Position numbers and translations under genes: made by a program
Assembly (NCBI GenBank): GCA_022885665.1
Contig: JAGQDJ010000014.1
Coordinates: 124,001 to 188,000 of the forward strand
Reading direction: 5' to 3'
Length of the DNA: 64,000 nucleotides
Source: Triops longicaudatus
Lineage: Eukaryota > Arthropoda > Branchiopoda > Notostraca > Triopsidae
The notes under the pieces: generated by a model
Databases searched by the model: none
What the model saw: the letters and a program-made list of their open reading frames with translations, nothing else
What the model was told of the DNA's origin: nothing
Shown here: positions 1-13,640 of the stretch, piece by piece
How positions within the stretch are numbered: position 1 is the first letter of the stretch
Layout of the letters: each line of letters begins with the position of its first letter

Positions 1-3000
1 AACGCAAGTGAAGCATTGCCACAGGAAGTCAACTTTGACTGATTGCGCTCAATTGTCAGAAAAGCCTTATTATCTGAAAACATCAACAAAACTCCTTTTT
101 CACACATTGGAAACGGACTTCCCCTTCACCGGAAACGTAACGCAGTGATGCTTGACCGAATCCTCATTTGCATTCCTTATGCATTCGTATACGCTGCATC
201 AAAAATAACTTTTAAAAACAGAATCTCCAGCCTTCTTGCTTTAAAGCCCGCTTTCCATCCACTGTAATCTCTCTGATTATAATTGCTAGGATCTCTTTCT
301 CTCCCTCTCCAGGACAAAAAGCGAGCAAAGTAACCACATTCGACACACTCGGCTCGATTTCGCTTCATTAATTGCGTGTCAGACAAGCTACACGTGAAGC
401 ATACGATACGATCCCCTACAACAAAAGAACCCCCTTGTTCTATCAAGAAGACATTATTGCAGCTCATAACAACCCTGGGTGGCCCGTCTCCTCCGGAGGG
501 TCCAACGTTAACAACCTCTCCACATTTACCCAACTCGTACTTAACTATGATTTTTATGACCATCTTCGTGTGCCTTCCAGCCCTTACAACTTCTTTTCAT
601 TACCTACCAATGTGAGAATCAACTAGCAGAGCACCCAAAAAACACCATCGGTGAGATTCGATATGCAAAATGCAAATGAGCCCAGTCTCACGAGATCACA
701 AACGACCATGAGACAGCCTTGCCCTAGTCCTTCTGTTTTAACCTTTTTCTCCTCAGGAATCTTGTGCATTACAGTACGTCGAACCATAACAAAAACGCTA
801 CCACAGCGACCTGTTTGGCATGAGTAAAACTTTAAAAAGCCAAGGGTTACGCCCCTGCCTGCCTTTTTATAAAACCACAAGAATGTCGCGGTCGCCAAGG
901 TCAGCAACAATGGAAAATTTGGCCAGCAACAGCGAATCCGCAAAAAACTAGCGCCGGTCATTAAACCTGTAATAATGAAATTTGCCGCGTGACGGTCTCG
1001 CAAATTTTCTAAAGTTTTTTGTCCAGATGAGCTTCAACTGTCCAGTCAGAGCTTGGCGTAATCACGCATTCCACCTCCCAAGATCCGCGGCGCCGAGTAG
1101 AAACGAAAAAAGTCAATGCCAGACTTCCGCTTTTACCACCGAAAGGCATTAGAAAGCAGATTTTTGGGGCTTACAATCAAAATACGGTTGGTGACTGGGG
1201 AGCATATTACGGGAAGAATGCATTCTGGGAGACTCTCGCAGGGGCATTGTTGCGGGGAAAATCGGGAGCTGTTGATTAGGGAGCTCTTACAAGAAATTTT
1301 TGCCTATTCATGCAAAGAAGCTAACGTTTTGCACTCTCAAAGCGTTTTTCGGGCTTTTAGATGATGTATAGCAACACAATGACGCACATAAAATAGGCCA
1401 AAATCCTCTTTTTTCACTTCCCGACACAGCATTGTATTCAAGTTTTCCCATAAAAGTCTCCTGTGTGAACATTTTGTCACCCCGCAACGTTTTTGTCGCG
1501 GCCAAAGGCAAAAAGAAGGCTATAATTCTCCGACTTTACCCAAATTTGCTGCGTTCTGTTGAATGGGCGAACTAAGTAAGCTAAGTGAGCTAGTCTTAAG
1601 GACATAAGTGAAGGGAAACAACAGTAAGCCATGTGTGAAACGTTCCAAAATTTCCTAATGTCCACCTGTCGTTTTTTCCCGTTCTCGCGCCTTTCGCTGA
1701 TGCTTTCCTCCGGAAATCCGGGCTTGGAAACATTATTTGGGGCTTACAAAGACGTTCCAGATGACAGATCCGGTCCTCGGATCTAGTAACGTAGGGATGT
1801 AACCATATTGGAATAGTTGTCCTACCGTTGTAACGGGGTTAGGTAAGATGCATTTGCCGGGCACAATTATTTCCAATTCCTTACGTTGGGGAAGTTTGAC
1901 AAATAAGCATGAATAGATGCTTAAATTCGATTACAATTGTAAGGAGATATGTTAGGTGATCGAGTAGTCAAGGGAAGGATTCTCCCAGGATGGAAAAGAA
2001 GGAGGATCCGGTTTAATGAAGCTTGAAAGCGGAGAAGTTTGTGAAGCCACGACGCGGCTTTTGTGAGGATTGACACTTCAGAAATGAACAACTACAATAA
2101 CTTAGACGGCGCCTGGTCCGGTGCAAGAGGTTTAAACCGATGAGACTTTGGGGGTTTTACAATGCGAGAGGTATGCGCTATTTTTCAATGGGAGTCTTCA
2201 ATGCACGTTCTTGCCCTTCAAGGCTAAGAGCAGCGAAAACCCGAAAGAAAATTCCCCCTTTTTAACAGAAGAGTTTGGCACGTAAAGTAATTGTCAACGG
2301 GGGAGTTTATTGTGTTCAAACGTTTTGCAGGTGAACTTGGGGATAAATTCGGATCTCCCCATCCCCTCCATCCGCCAACGCAATTAAACATACCACAACG
2401 AGAAGATGGGCCAGTAACCGCATCCTTAACCAGTCTTCTGTTCGAAGTTAACCGAGCGACTAACTCAAGCTGGCTTAACAATACAAGTCTTTGAGTGTCT
2501 ACCTGTTGGTTTAAGAAATTCCTTCGCCTTTTTTACGTCTTTTTTGGGGGGGAACGCGGAAAGGGTTCCTCTGTTGGTGAAATATGTCAAAATACTATAT
2601 TATTCGTAAAAAGGGAGTTCGTAAAGTAAAAGAATTCTCGAAGAGTTTTTTAATTAAAAATTTGACGTAATGATAAACGGAAAGAAGAGCTTATGTTGGG
2701 AGAAACCATGCTGACCTAGTTTGATCTTATGGAAGATAAATTGGTAGAAAGTCAATAGAATGCGATCTAGTCAGGTAGTCGAAGTTTCGCACATGTCCGC
2801 AGTTGCCGTGGTACTATAACGCTTGTTTTTATCGTAAAGGGAGCAGGGCGGTGGGGGTTGGGAAAGACTTGGGCAAAAAAACGGGGGAAAGGAGTTGGAA
2901 ATCGAGGTTAATGACAGGGTGCAAGTGTTTAAGGTAGCCACCATAGATAGAGAAGTCCAAACTGAATTTTTAGGAAAGGGAAAATACATTTAGGGCACCT

Positions 3001-6000
3001 TTTCAAACATAAGAGACTCGAATCTACGCTCTTTGTAATGTAGCATTAATCAGACAATCTTTATGTCCTTTTTTATAAGGTGCGAATTTGTTTCGGTTGG
3101 TTGAACACACTGATTTTCGTAGTTTAAAAAAGAAACTCAACATGCGTTGCTTTGGTCACACGTTCCAATCTTTGGGCCCTCGAGCACTCTTGGATGCTAT
3201 TCAATTGAGATACTCCAGATCGGAACATATGTAAAGCTCTCTAATGTGGAGATTCTATTCCAAGCCAGCTAAGACTTATGATGATGGCGCTATGACATAA
3301 TGAGATCACCGCCGTAAGCATTAGGTCATCGTTTTGTTTTTATATGTTTTCTTACCGTTGAGTCTTCAACTGTGCTTAGCGTCAACGACTCAACACTTAG
3401 GAGTGAAAAACGTGGATAATTGTAAAACTGCCCCAAGGTCTAGGTTTAGAAGCTTACCCACGCTTCAGCGGTGCTGTGTTAATGTTTCCAGACAGCAACG
3501 CTTACAACGGCGAATTTTTTATAGCCTTCATAGTTCGCAATGTCATTGTTACTTATTTTCCAGACGAATTTTCTACCAAATGTAAAAAAAAGTCATCGAA
3601 ATTAGCACTTTTTCAGAGCCTGCACTGAGCCTTCTGTTATTTGGCATGATGTTGATTTCAGTTACAACACATTAAATTAAAACTGCTATGAATCAGAATC
3701 CGAATATAAGAAATCCCACTTGTAAGAGACTTATGATCAAGGCCCGTCTGATATAATTTGGTCATGAAAGCAGTGTTTGCAAGTAAACACGCATGTAAAG
3801 GATTTTCTCAATTGTTTACGTCTCTTACATCCAGGTTCATCTGATACAGAGAAGCCTGTAAGTTTCTTAGATAAATTCCGCAAGTATGGTGCATGTTAAA
3901 TTGGAATATAAGCGAATTGAAACCCTATAGCGTAACAAAAATGTTCGATGAATAACATGTTGACATTGTAGGGAGTGATTGGAATGAAGGAAGGAAGTCG
4001 AACCGTTTTTCCTTCTTCCTTTTGACTATATGCACGGCAATCAGTATGCGTAACCTTTGAAACGAATAGGCAAAATCAGTGACTGTTGGCTGTGGAGTTC
4101 TTAAGCGTGAAATCGTGCCCATTGGCCCCGAGTCACGACAAACGCGTAATCTGCCTACAATACTATTCCGTTAACGAATCAAAGGGGAACCTTGCCCTTC
4201 ACCTTCAACCTTCTTTGAAAAATTTTGACACACCGTTTACTTACACAAAACCTCTTTCCTTATGCAAGCAAACTTTAGCCTGTCACCACCCAACGAGCCT
4301 TTTCTTCAGGAAGGAAATAAAGGTCTCCTGTGGCGCGTACACACACAACACAGGCATGTGTCATTTTCTCATCGCGTTCATCTCGACGTATGACATAATC
4401 TTCCCAAAATCTCGCATACAACACTCCCTTGTAAGATGTGTGCAAAAATGCTTAATCACGTCACCCGTCAACTTTTGGACTCCTCGCCCTACCGTCACCC
4501 TAAATCTTTCATGAGCCGCTCTCTTACATCTCCATACTCTTCTACTACTCGTTGGTGTGCCAACGTCTGCAACTTCAGTGTGACAATCACGAAAAGACGT
4601 GTTGCACATCAATACAACCTATTTCATCGAAATTCAAACCATCGAAACATATCAAGTCACAAAAACACTATTAATAAATCGCTTCCAAGTACCGTGTCTG
4701 TCAAATTTTACGAGCTGTGTGCTTCTAGAATCTTTCACCGTCCATACTCACATATTTAATACCCAACATTAATAACCCCTTAGGAGACTCCGAAAGTTTC
4801 GATGTAGCCACCGAAAGCATATTCCCCAAGTCTCTTTCGTAGAGACGTTTAGTCCTACCTAAATCTAAAAAGGTAAAGTGAGAAGGGTTTGAGGTTCACT
4901 TTCTTTAGCACGGGAGTCGGCCTACTGCTTCTTCTCACCAATTGTCATAGCTTGGCGAAGTTTTGACCTCTTTTAAAAGTGGGCAAAGAAAAAAAAATTC
5001 TTGGGAGCCTCCAGAGACTAATATTCAGAAGCGGTCGGCTCTCCAAGCTCTTTAGCAAAGGGTCAGTTCACGGGGGTCGCCTTTCGCCAAGAGCTTTACT
5101 ACGATACATTACTATAGTTACTAGCACTTGCTTCAAAGCAGCATCGTTTTAAGAGGGGGAAGGAAGAGGACGAGTTATATTCCTCTCGTGCCGACAAGTT
5201 CATTAAACCTTTCGATCTCGAGCTCATTTAACCTCTCTTGGACAAGCCAGGCCGTACATTGTGGTTTGAACCTTGCCCTCTCATCCCAATGACCATCATT
5301 GTTAGACTCCACTTTCCTTTCGCAGACTCACATTCCAAACCTTGGACAAAAATTGGCACTCCAGGGTCCCCAAACGCGAATGCTAATGAAAGTCAACTGG
5401 AAGATGTACTGCTTTAATTTGCTTTATTGATTCGGACAAGCTTGTTCGGGTACATCAAGCCTTCCTTTTTCCATGACTTGCGAGATTTCTCTTTTAGGCG
5501 TTCGTCCCTAACGAAAGTAAAGTTTAGGGGATACCTCCCAAAGTCGGTTTAATTAGTGAAAGTAGAAATAATCTTGAGCCAGAGCCAATCGTACTAACAT
5601 GGAAATGTGCAAGGAACGTAAAAGACGTCCGGAGAAACTGGGCACCTTTTCAAATATCGGACAAGAAAAGCTATCGAGTTGGGAAATATGTTTTATCGTC
5701 TTACAGAATATTGGTTAATTGAAAACTCCAATTTGGAATAAACTCAATTGTACCAAGTTCCATCACATAAGGTAGGTGAAGTGAAATTTTCGCTTTAGAA
5801 TTATCTTTAAGCGTGTTCTCGAAGATTCAGCCCACTGATACACGCTAAACAATGATTTTCATGTGTGGTGCTGCTTAATGACAGATTCTTTGTGCCCCAA
5901 TCTGTGCGGAACAAAGAGTGCAATGTGCCTTTCTATGAAAGAACTTTCTTATTTTGTCCACAGTGAAGTCGCATGATGCCGTCATCATTAAATATTACAG

Positions 6001-7107
6001 TTAAAGGTTCAACCCCAGCGTCCCGCCTACGTCGTTTCCAGTTTATTGTGCATGTCCTTTTTATACACGTATCTATCTCGTCTGTGTTTGCCATTTCGTG
6101 CACGTAAGCCTCGCATGGGTGGGAAGCGCATGATGGAAATCCCAGTGAGTACTTTTACAATGTAACTGTTCTTTGATTATTGTGCAAGTAAAATCCCTAC
6201 TGCGTTCTCTCAAGTACCTCCATTATTTGTACACTAAATATCTCCCATTTCACGGACGATTCACCTCAGTGGGTTTTTGTTACCCTCCACCGCCGAGATT
6301 CTCTTTCTTTTGTTGGTTTCGGAGTGTGCAGATTGTGTCTGCTTAGTACGTTGTTTACGTTTAATTCCTCACACCTCTGGTTTTTGTTGTGCTTCGTATT
6401 GGATGAAAACCTGAGGTCGGGGGAGCGTTAGACCGTTTTCGGGGAAGGTGATTAAGCCCAGGCAAGGTGTCTTGTTTCACTTCCCCAAAAAAGGCCGAGA
6501 AAAGAGAGGAATTATCGAAGCGCGGAAGCGTAGCTCGAGTGCAGATTTCACGGCTCGTTTGTCAAAAGTAAGGTGCTTGATTACGGGGTACCGTGTTCCA
6601 CTAAATATCCTCGATCGCTTCCTCTTTTGTTGGCCATAAGGTCCCTTTGAGAAAGTGTGTTGGGGAATACTTCAAACACACCACGTATTCACAGACTGTT
6701 TGAACCCATACGATCAACGTCCCTACCGTACGTCTAAAATGCTTTTTCGGCCTTCTTGTGGCCTTCTTGTGTGAACTTTCATTGTTGAGCCAAGCACCTA
6801 GCCTTGTACTATATAGTCTATATAACTCACATCAAAGACGTTTTCGTCTTCACGTAAGACGAAACTCATTCTTCAAGCTTAAGACAAAACCCTTAAAAAA
6901 TGCTTTGTCTTGCCTCACTATAGGATGTGTGTTTTGACCTTATGTGTTGGTTTATCGCTGCTTCCACGGGGGAAGAAAAGAGTTTTGTTAGGTAAATTTA
7001 TGCGATTTTCTGCCTTTCACTTGTTCTGTTGAACATGCGTGGAAGGGGAGAGGAAGAGGAGGAGTTTGGGGGATTTGAAGATGTTCTTTTAAAAGAGTCA
7101 AACTTAC
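1..7107. other. Gene-poor segment, left part
   Basis: No gene supported. Open frames here (for example 177-563 minus and 4086-4514 plus) lack splice-bounded structure, recognisable domains or neighbouring exons, and overlap equally long frames on the other strand. A perfect 9-bp inverted repeat lies at 6842-6864. The stretch may be intergenic, or introns of a gene whose exons lie partly outside the window. Confidence 0.6.
6842..6864. repeat. Short inverted repeat (9-bp stem, 5-nt loop)
   Basis: tttcgtctt and aagacgaaa flank the loop cacgt; the stem is perfect. No T-tract or gene end is attached to it, so no function is assigned. Confidence 0.7.
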
Positions 7108-7675
7108 TGTCTGGGGCGGATGCGGCTCGCTCAAACTTGTGTAAGACGAAGATCGACTGGAAAGGGGTTCGTGGCTTAATGAGCTGTAACTCATGGTCGA
7201 GTTGAGCGACAATGTGTCAGCCTTACTACTGTGGCCCGTACTACTGCTCATCATGGAACTCCGGTACGGACTCAGATGCACGTGTTTCAGCATCTTGGTA
7301 CTCCAAAAACGCTTCTGTGAATAGTTTAAAATAATTAAATAAATTAGAGTTCAAGTTGTTTTTTGGTAACTCACATTACATTCCAGTAGAGTACGTTAAA
7401 TTAATTAAACCACAAAAACGTTGACGCATTGCATTCTTCTAATGAAGCTTCTTCAGAACAACTCGGTATTTTCTTCAAGAGAAAAAGAGCTCTATAATTT
7501 AAAATGCGGCGCTGCTAGTTTTGGGTGGGTGAGCTCACGGAGAAGCAGAATAGAGGAACTAAAACTTAATGAATGGTCCAATTAAATGCAGAACGGATTA
7601 GATTCTTACCGGTGAAAGATTTACAGCAGATAATGAAAACAGACGTGGCCTATTACGCCCGATGTGAGAGAACAT
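7108..7675 (-). CDS. Candidate orphan exon pair, unknown protein
   Basis: Two phase-compatible open segments on the minus strand. The first runs from an ATG at 7675 to 7610 (22 codons) and ends at a good donor (CCG|GTAAGA). The second runs 7314-7108 (69 codons) between a strong acceptor (ttcacag) and a consensus donor (ACA|GTAAGT). Both junctions are phase 0, so they join in frame with a 295-bp intron. The second segment is rich in Ser, Thr and Tyr (for example SSRSSSYTSLSE) and begins KRFWSTKMLKH. I do not recognise it; an N-terminal or tail region of a signalling protein is possible. No further exons could be linked on either side, and splice-like motifs are common by chance, so this may be noise. 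Confidence 0.3.
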
Positions 7676-10301
7676 TACGTCTGTCGGCTTGGATGATAGC
7701 CTTTGACCCTCTCTTCGTTATGTAAAAATACGTCAAGCTGGATGAAGGAAAGACTGCGAAAGTAATTGACTTCCTTTTTTACGCAGCTTTATTTAGCAAG
7801 TCCCTGCCACAAAAAAATGAGTGCAGTGCTGGGCTTGAGGGATGTTGTCTTTAAGAATCTTAGTTCAACAACATGAAGTTGTCGCCAAGAAAAACTTTTT
7901 TGGGAACTGAAAATCAGCATGAGCCTATTTTTCTTCGATTTCCCCTTTTGCTTACTACAGCCGTGACAGGACACGTCTGCTTCAGTATTTTAAAAGTTAT
8001 CCCCAGGTGTAACATGTCGGTTCCGGTGGTGGCAGTCTCTTAAGCCTCTCCATCTTTTCTCCAACAACAGTCAAAGTGAATGTTTTAAAGCCCATACGCA
8101 AACACATGAACGCTTAGGCAAACAAAACAAACGATTAGCACCCGTATGTCTGTTGTTTTAGGCCTAGTCGACATGAGAGTTCACTGCAACCCCGAGTAGC
8201 TTAGCTTAAGCTTGCAACAAAGTTGATCTTTAAAATAAAAAACTCAGAAATACTTTGCCACGGCTTTAATGTCGATTAAAATGGTCAGGTAGCTGCAAAA
8301 CTAACAATTATCCTCTCACTGTTTCATGAATCTTGTGTCATGTCAAGCCAGCCAAACTTGCTCGTAACTTTGAAAGAAAGAAATGGCTTTTGTGCCTTCC
8401 ACCTGCTGTGGTTACCTCAGTTGGGGATTTAAAAAAGAAAAAAATCATAAAAATGAAAAGTTAGCGTGCAGAAACCACGCTGGACATAGTAAAATACTTC
8501 ATAGTCGTAGTAGTTGCTTCAGGCCAGGTTTTCTTTCCAAGTTCCCTGAAGCGCAATTAAAGTGCACTTCCGCCCGATGTGTAGGACGCGTTACGGGTTA
8601 AAACGTCAACGCAGACCAAAGAACGCTTTTCATCTAATGAGGGGTAATCGCCTAGCAGAGTGCGTTTACGAAGGAAACATTTAACGTATTGTAATGTACA
8701 ACTCTGTGAAAGCATCCAAGTCATCTAAAATGAAAGTTGGTTTCCGTTGCGATGGCTAGATAGATTCACTGTTGCTGGATTATACAACAACCGTTTGTTA
8801 AAAAAGATGCAATTTTGACTTGAAAAGGCTGCGTTGCCTTGCAACGAACATTTTCTCAAACCCGAAGACAATTTCATTGTTACAGTGACAACCGTTAGAA
8901 AGATGGCAACATAAAAGAGTCAAAATTTTATACGATATCGGATATCATTTTTTCCCTTGTTACTGCGTTCCCTAAGATGTTGGATGTTTTACCCACGTGC
9001 TCCCTAACTTCCTCTTCAAAATGAGTTTTTCTTATCCAAATTCTATAGAACTCCACATATGAAAAGAACGCTTCTCCTCCTCCTCTTGATATATCCGGAT
9101 GTGTTACTACCGAAGGATGCTCTCTTTAGGTCGCAAGATACCTTTTGGCTAAGAAAGGGACAAGTGAGGGGTGAAGTGGTAGCAGCCAGCTTGTATAACA
9201 TGCAAGAGGCAGAAGACCATCCAGAGGAAGTTCATCTCGATGTGTTAAAGGAGCAGGACAGGAAGTTTCAGCCTTCTTTGTGCTTTCGTCCCAAGTTTCT
9301 CTTCGCACACTTTGGCCCTTTAAAATGAGCAAAAAAGTGAAGAGGAGATGCAGCAGAAAATGAAGAAGAGAGGGGGGTTCCCCTTTCCCAAGTCCGAAAA
9401 GCACCGACACGGATCGGATGGCATGGGGCTTGAAGACCCGTAGCGACCTTAAATGACCCTCTCCCTTAAAAGTTTCTCTCTTTTTCTCTCAAAAATTTTC
9501 ACATTTTCCGCTCATAATGTCCAATGTTACGGGATCATTTGTGCGAAACCTTGTTGGTTTTCACGGTTATCGTTAATGTAAACTCATGTTTGGGGAAAGT
9601 TGACACCTCCATACAACAGTGAAAAGCACACTGAAGCGTTCGAACCGTAGAATGTACGCCGGTGAAATTTCAAAGAAATAAGGAATTTTACAAGTCATAG
9701 GGTATTTAGCGATAAAAAATGGTTAGAGGAGTCAAGTTTGTTGTTGGATGGCAGACAACGCCCCTTTCAGTCGACTTCGTTTGGTTGGGTTTGTGCAACT
9801 TGATTGAAGCTCAGCACGAGGACGGGGACAAGCACTTCCTGTCATTTGATTATGTCTTTCCCTTTCTTGTTATTTTTTTATTTTATTTTTTTCCGCAACT
9901 CGGTACTCTGAAGACGAAACGACAAGGAAAGCTGTAATTCTTCTCTCGTTGCGCTTTTTCGTCTTATCGTTCGTTTTCCGGAAAGCAGAGAAGCGCTGAG
10001 CTTTTTCGCAGATGATGGACATAGCTTTCTGTGACTGAAGGCCAAACCTCGTTTCCGTTACACAGGGTAACGGACAAGAATGGGTTGAAACACTCTAAAA
10101 GCTTTCTGATTTGATTTGCAGAAGTTACATCCATGTATGTCCACTAACAACATTATCTGAATATGGTTATTGAGAACTTCACTGAAGCGATCGCTAGAGG
10201 CTTTTATCGTAGTTTGACGCCAGGATTCATTGCTTGTTGCCACGTTTAGTTAAATGTAAATCTGAGTAAGATATTGTTTTAAATTCATGGTAAAATAGTC
10301 G

Positions 10302-10330
10302 TCAGCAAAATGATGTCAGCATTTTGCTGA
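10302..10330. repeat. Inverted repeat (11-bp stem, 7-nt loop)
   Basis: tcagcaaaatg and cattttgctga are perfect reverse complements around a 7-nt loop. The stem is too short for a typical microRNA precursor. Confidence 0.75.
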
Positions 10331-13233
10331 TATAAAGAGTAAATTGCAAGATTCATGAGTGCAATTAGTCCTACTCGATATAGTTTCCAAGCATTCTTCG
10401 TGGTTTAGCACATCGTCACAAATATGATGTCTAGAAGAACAGTAGCGGCCTAGCTTGCTCAGCCTAGAAAAAAAAGTATTTCTCCCAGAAAAAAGATAGA
10501 AAATAGGGAGCTAAATAAAAAGAATTAATTCATCAGTCCAAAAGCTAGATATCAGGAAGTGCTCCATTTATCTTGTCTCTCTATTTTCGCTGGAGGAAAG
10601 AACTTCAATGCTGATTGACTTACCCTAAAAGGACCCTAGAATCCACATACAGCGACATATATAAAAATTGGGGAAGCTTAGCCCCAAAACAGGATGTTTG
10701 TTATTAGTACCAGTAGCTCCCGCGCCTAATATCTCTCGATGCCATATACTACCGAACAAGTCCTCCCTTTCTAAAAACCACATTCGCTCCAGCTTTATAT
10801 AGAGAAAACCAAGGGAATCGAGTCTGCCTGACATGGATGAGGGCGGCCAATTTTTTCCGGTAAGACAATCTGGCGCCTTGCCGGTATGCTGCGTTTTTAA
10901 TCCCTCAAATCCCGCCAAACCGCAAAAATCTTTGCCTTCCTTGTCCTTTCGGTTTTAATTATTATCTTCCTCAAAACCAACCACTTCCAGCTACGAATCT
11001 TTTTTAGGGAAAAAAAAATAAACCTGACTACTACTAATGTTCAAAGAAAATCTTTCCCAGCTTCCATTACATTTTTTCCAGAAAAAAATAGAGTATACCT
11101 AGAAAGCTTGAGAAGCACTTTAGGGGGCGAAAGACGACTCTCGCCAATCGTTAGGCGCCCAAAGTACCAAATCTAACACCCATATGTGGTTCCCTTTAGG
11201 GACTATGATATACACGGAAACGAACTGATCGAGTTTCCTGCGCTTTGGTGTGAATTCCCTCAAGCTTTTGTCTATCGATCTTAATACGAAAACTGTCCTG
11301 AAACAACTGCCGGTGCTTTCGGAACTTATGCTTCAAGTTCAAGCTAAGGAACAATTAGCCATTTGCTTTGCCATTCTCTGGGACATCTCACGGTGGCCAA
11401 GACCGTGCAAATGACGGGCGAGTGTCACTGTCACTTGAAGAAATTGTGGTTAAGTTGTCCACACCCTTCGAGCGAGTAGCAATGGTCACTTGGGCATAGG
11501 GAAATGCAACTGCACGTTTTTATAGCAACCGTCAAAAAGGAGGGTAAAGAAAATTGGAAGACGAGGACTCGAGCCCACCATGGGGCGTCTTCTTTGCAGC
11601 CTCCTTATGAGCCTTTAATTTTTACGAGTTTTAACGTCCGTTCCTTTCAAACGGACTTAAAGAGCCAACTTGTGTTCAGAACATTAAAAACGCTAATGCA
11701 ATACAAGCTCGTCCTAACCGTTCTCAACTTGGTCAAGTTAAAAAATGTCCTGCAATTGAAATTTGTCAGCAACTGTTGCCCATAAGAGAGGACTTGACAA
11801 TAATCGCCTACGCTCTGCGTTGGTGCGTCATGAGAAATGAGGAACAGACTATAAGAGATGGTCTTGTTCGGAGATCAAGTTTCATAACCCGAAAAAATCT
11901 CGACTTCCCACGCCTCGGCGCGATAGATGCGCTATATATGAAAACTTTTGTATATATTTCCAGCAAAAACACCAGGCCCATCCTAGCATAAACATTATTC
12001 GAATCAGATTACAGCCTTAGCTTTTCCATTATCTTCCGAGCTTCTTTTCTGCGACTAAGCTTTATTGACGTTGTTATGGAGACCAGGAAGTCAAATTGCT
12101 TGGCTAATCAAAATAAGCTTCCTATTTCGGTGTGGCAAAACTTTTAGCAAGATCAAAGGTAAACAATGTGAGCCGTCTCTTCTCCCAACCAAGCCGGAAA
12201 GGAGTGAGCACTCGTCCACATATCTTTGCCCTGCGTTGCCAGGAAACGTGATGAATATATCGTCCAAGAGCTATTGAAAGTTGTCAAAGGTGGTTGAACT
12301 TATTGCTCTCTGAAGTTATAACTTCTATACACGCTTGAAAAAATGAATTAAGTTTTTTTTAACGGGGACAGAAGTCGCTAAGGTTTTGCTACATTACTAC
12401 TTGCAATGTCAAATATAAGCCGCTTACCAAGTAGCTCTGATTTGTAAATTATATGCTAAGTATCCGTAAACTTGTAAATTGCATGCTAAGCCAGTCTGTA
12501 TCGCTTTCCTTTCTAACCGAGATCTCAGGATTTATGATACTACTTACTTTGATCCCTGTCGGAAACTTCAAAACCAATAAAATTTGTAATCCGCTTGGGG
12601 AGATTGCTCTCGTGGAGAGGCAAAAAGTTTTACAGATATTCAAAAATATCGTTATGCACTGCAGGGCACCAACAAAGTAGCAAATGGAGTACTAAGCACT
12701 TCAGGGTTGTGACAAAGGGGTAATTCACTGATACTTGTCTTCACTGTAATAGGAAAAACAAACCAACATAGCGCTTGCCAGACGGTAACAGGGTCACTCC
12801 ACTATCGTGGTGCGTAGTACACTGGCTCTACGCACTGCATGCGCGAGTAGCGTATACCTCGCTGTGTTGTGCCCAAAACACGCCCTTCGCTGGAACGCCA
12901 CTAGCTGACGTCAACGACAAGCGGAGTAGACTGCCGGTGAAGATTTTTATTGCTTACCTCTAAGAAACCTGCTGGAATACGACCAAGACAATGGAAAGTA
13001 CTGCACGGAATACAGTATCAAGCTTCATTTCTTGGTAACCATGAGTCTTCGGGTGCCCAAGATGACGCATCTCTAAAGACGCCCACTACCGAAAGGTAAA
13101 TTTCCTTGCATAATCAGCTTAGATCACCTCAGAGAGCCTTTCAGTTGTCTGGGCAACTATTGTTGAAGCAGTCTTTGAAGATAATTGCATTTCCAGTGAA
13201 GACTTAACACTAAATCTAAAATAAAATATTGTT

Positions 13234-13640
13234 CAATAATGAAAAGGATGAGCGAAAACGCGTTACCAATAATATTAGCACCTGTACGCTCCATTGTTGT
13301 AGGATAATTCGACCTAAGTCAAACGATTTACGATTTATATTCCGCAGTAAAACATTCCGTCTGTTCAGCAATGAAAAGGGTCAACACTAAGTAACGTAAA
13401 CAACAATAAATATGCGTAAGGTGCCAATTTTGGATGTCAGTTGCACTTTTCGTAAACACGTGCAACTTAGATTAACAAGCACAATAATGAAATGGGTCTG
13501 TAAGGAAAAACGTTACCAATAACGAATACACCGGAATGTGTTTGAACGTAGACTAAGCTTTATTTCTGTAGAGAGATTCTTTCAACACGGAACATTATTC
13601 CGTGCAACAATTAAAGGATCCAACTGGACAAAGGTTTACA
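13234..13640. repeat. Degenerate tandem repeat, about three copies
   Basis: A motif like tgttcaRYaatgaaaagg recurs at about 13234, 13366 and 13482, spaced 132 and 116 bp. Copies 1 and 3 also share cgttaccaataa at the same offset (about 27-29 bp downstream), which argues for whole-unit duplication. Copy 3 carries a 7-bp hairpin (cacggaa/ttccgtg) near 13584-13602. The copies are strongly diverged. Confidence 0.45.

Noticed and set aside
177..563. 128-codon minus-strand frame
   Set aside because: Overlapped by two plus-strand frames of about 80 codons; nothing recognisable in any of them.
4086..4514. 142-codon plus-strand frame in the gene-poor region
   Set aside because: No domain, low-complexity or family resemblance. 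Overlapping frames of similar length exist on both strands.
6000..6030. T-loop-like ggttcaacccc, possible tRNA
   Set aside because: The flanking bases do not pair into a TPsiC stem, and no acceptor or anticodon arm fits upstream.
10641..10918. 97-codon minus-strand frame ending near a consensus donor
   Set aside because: The frame has a stop codon just before the donor. The frame that does run into it is only a short ATG-led stretch with no partner exon.
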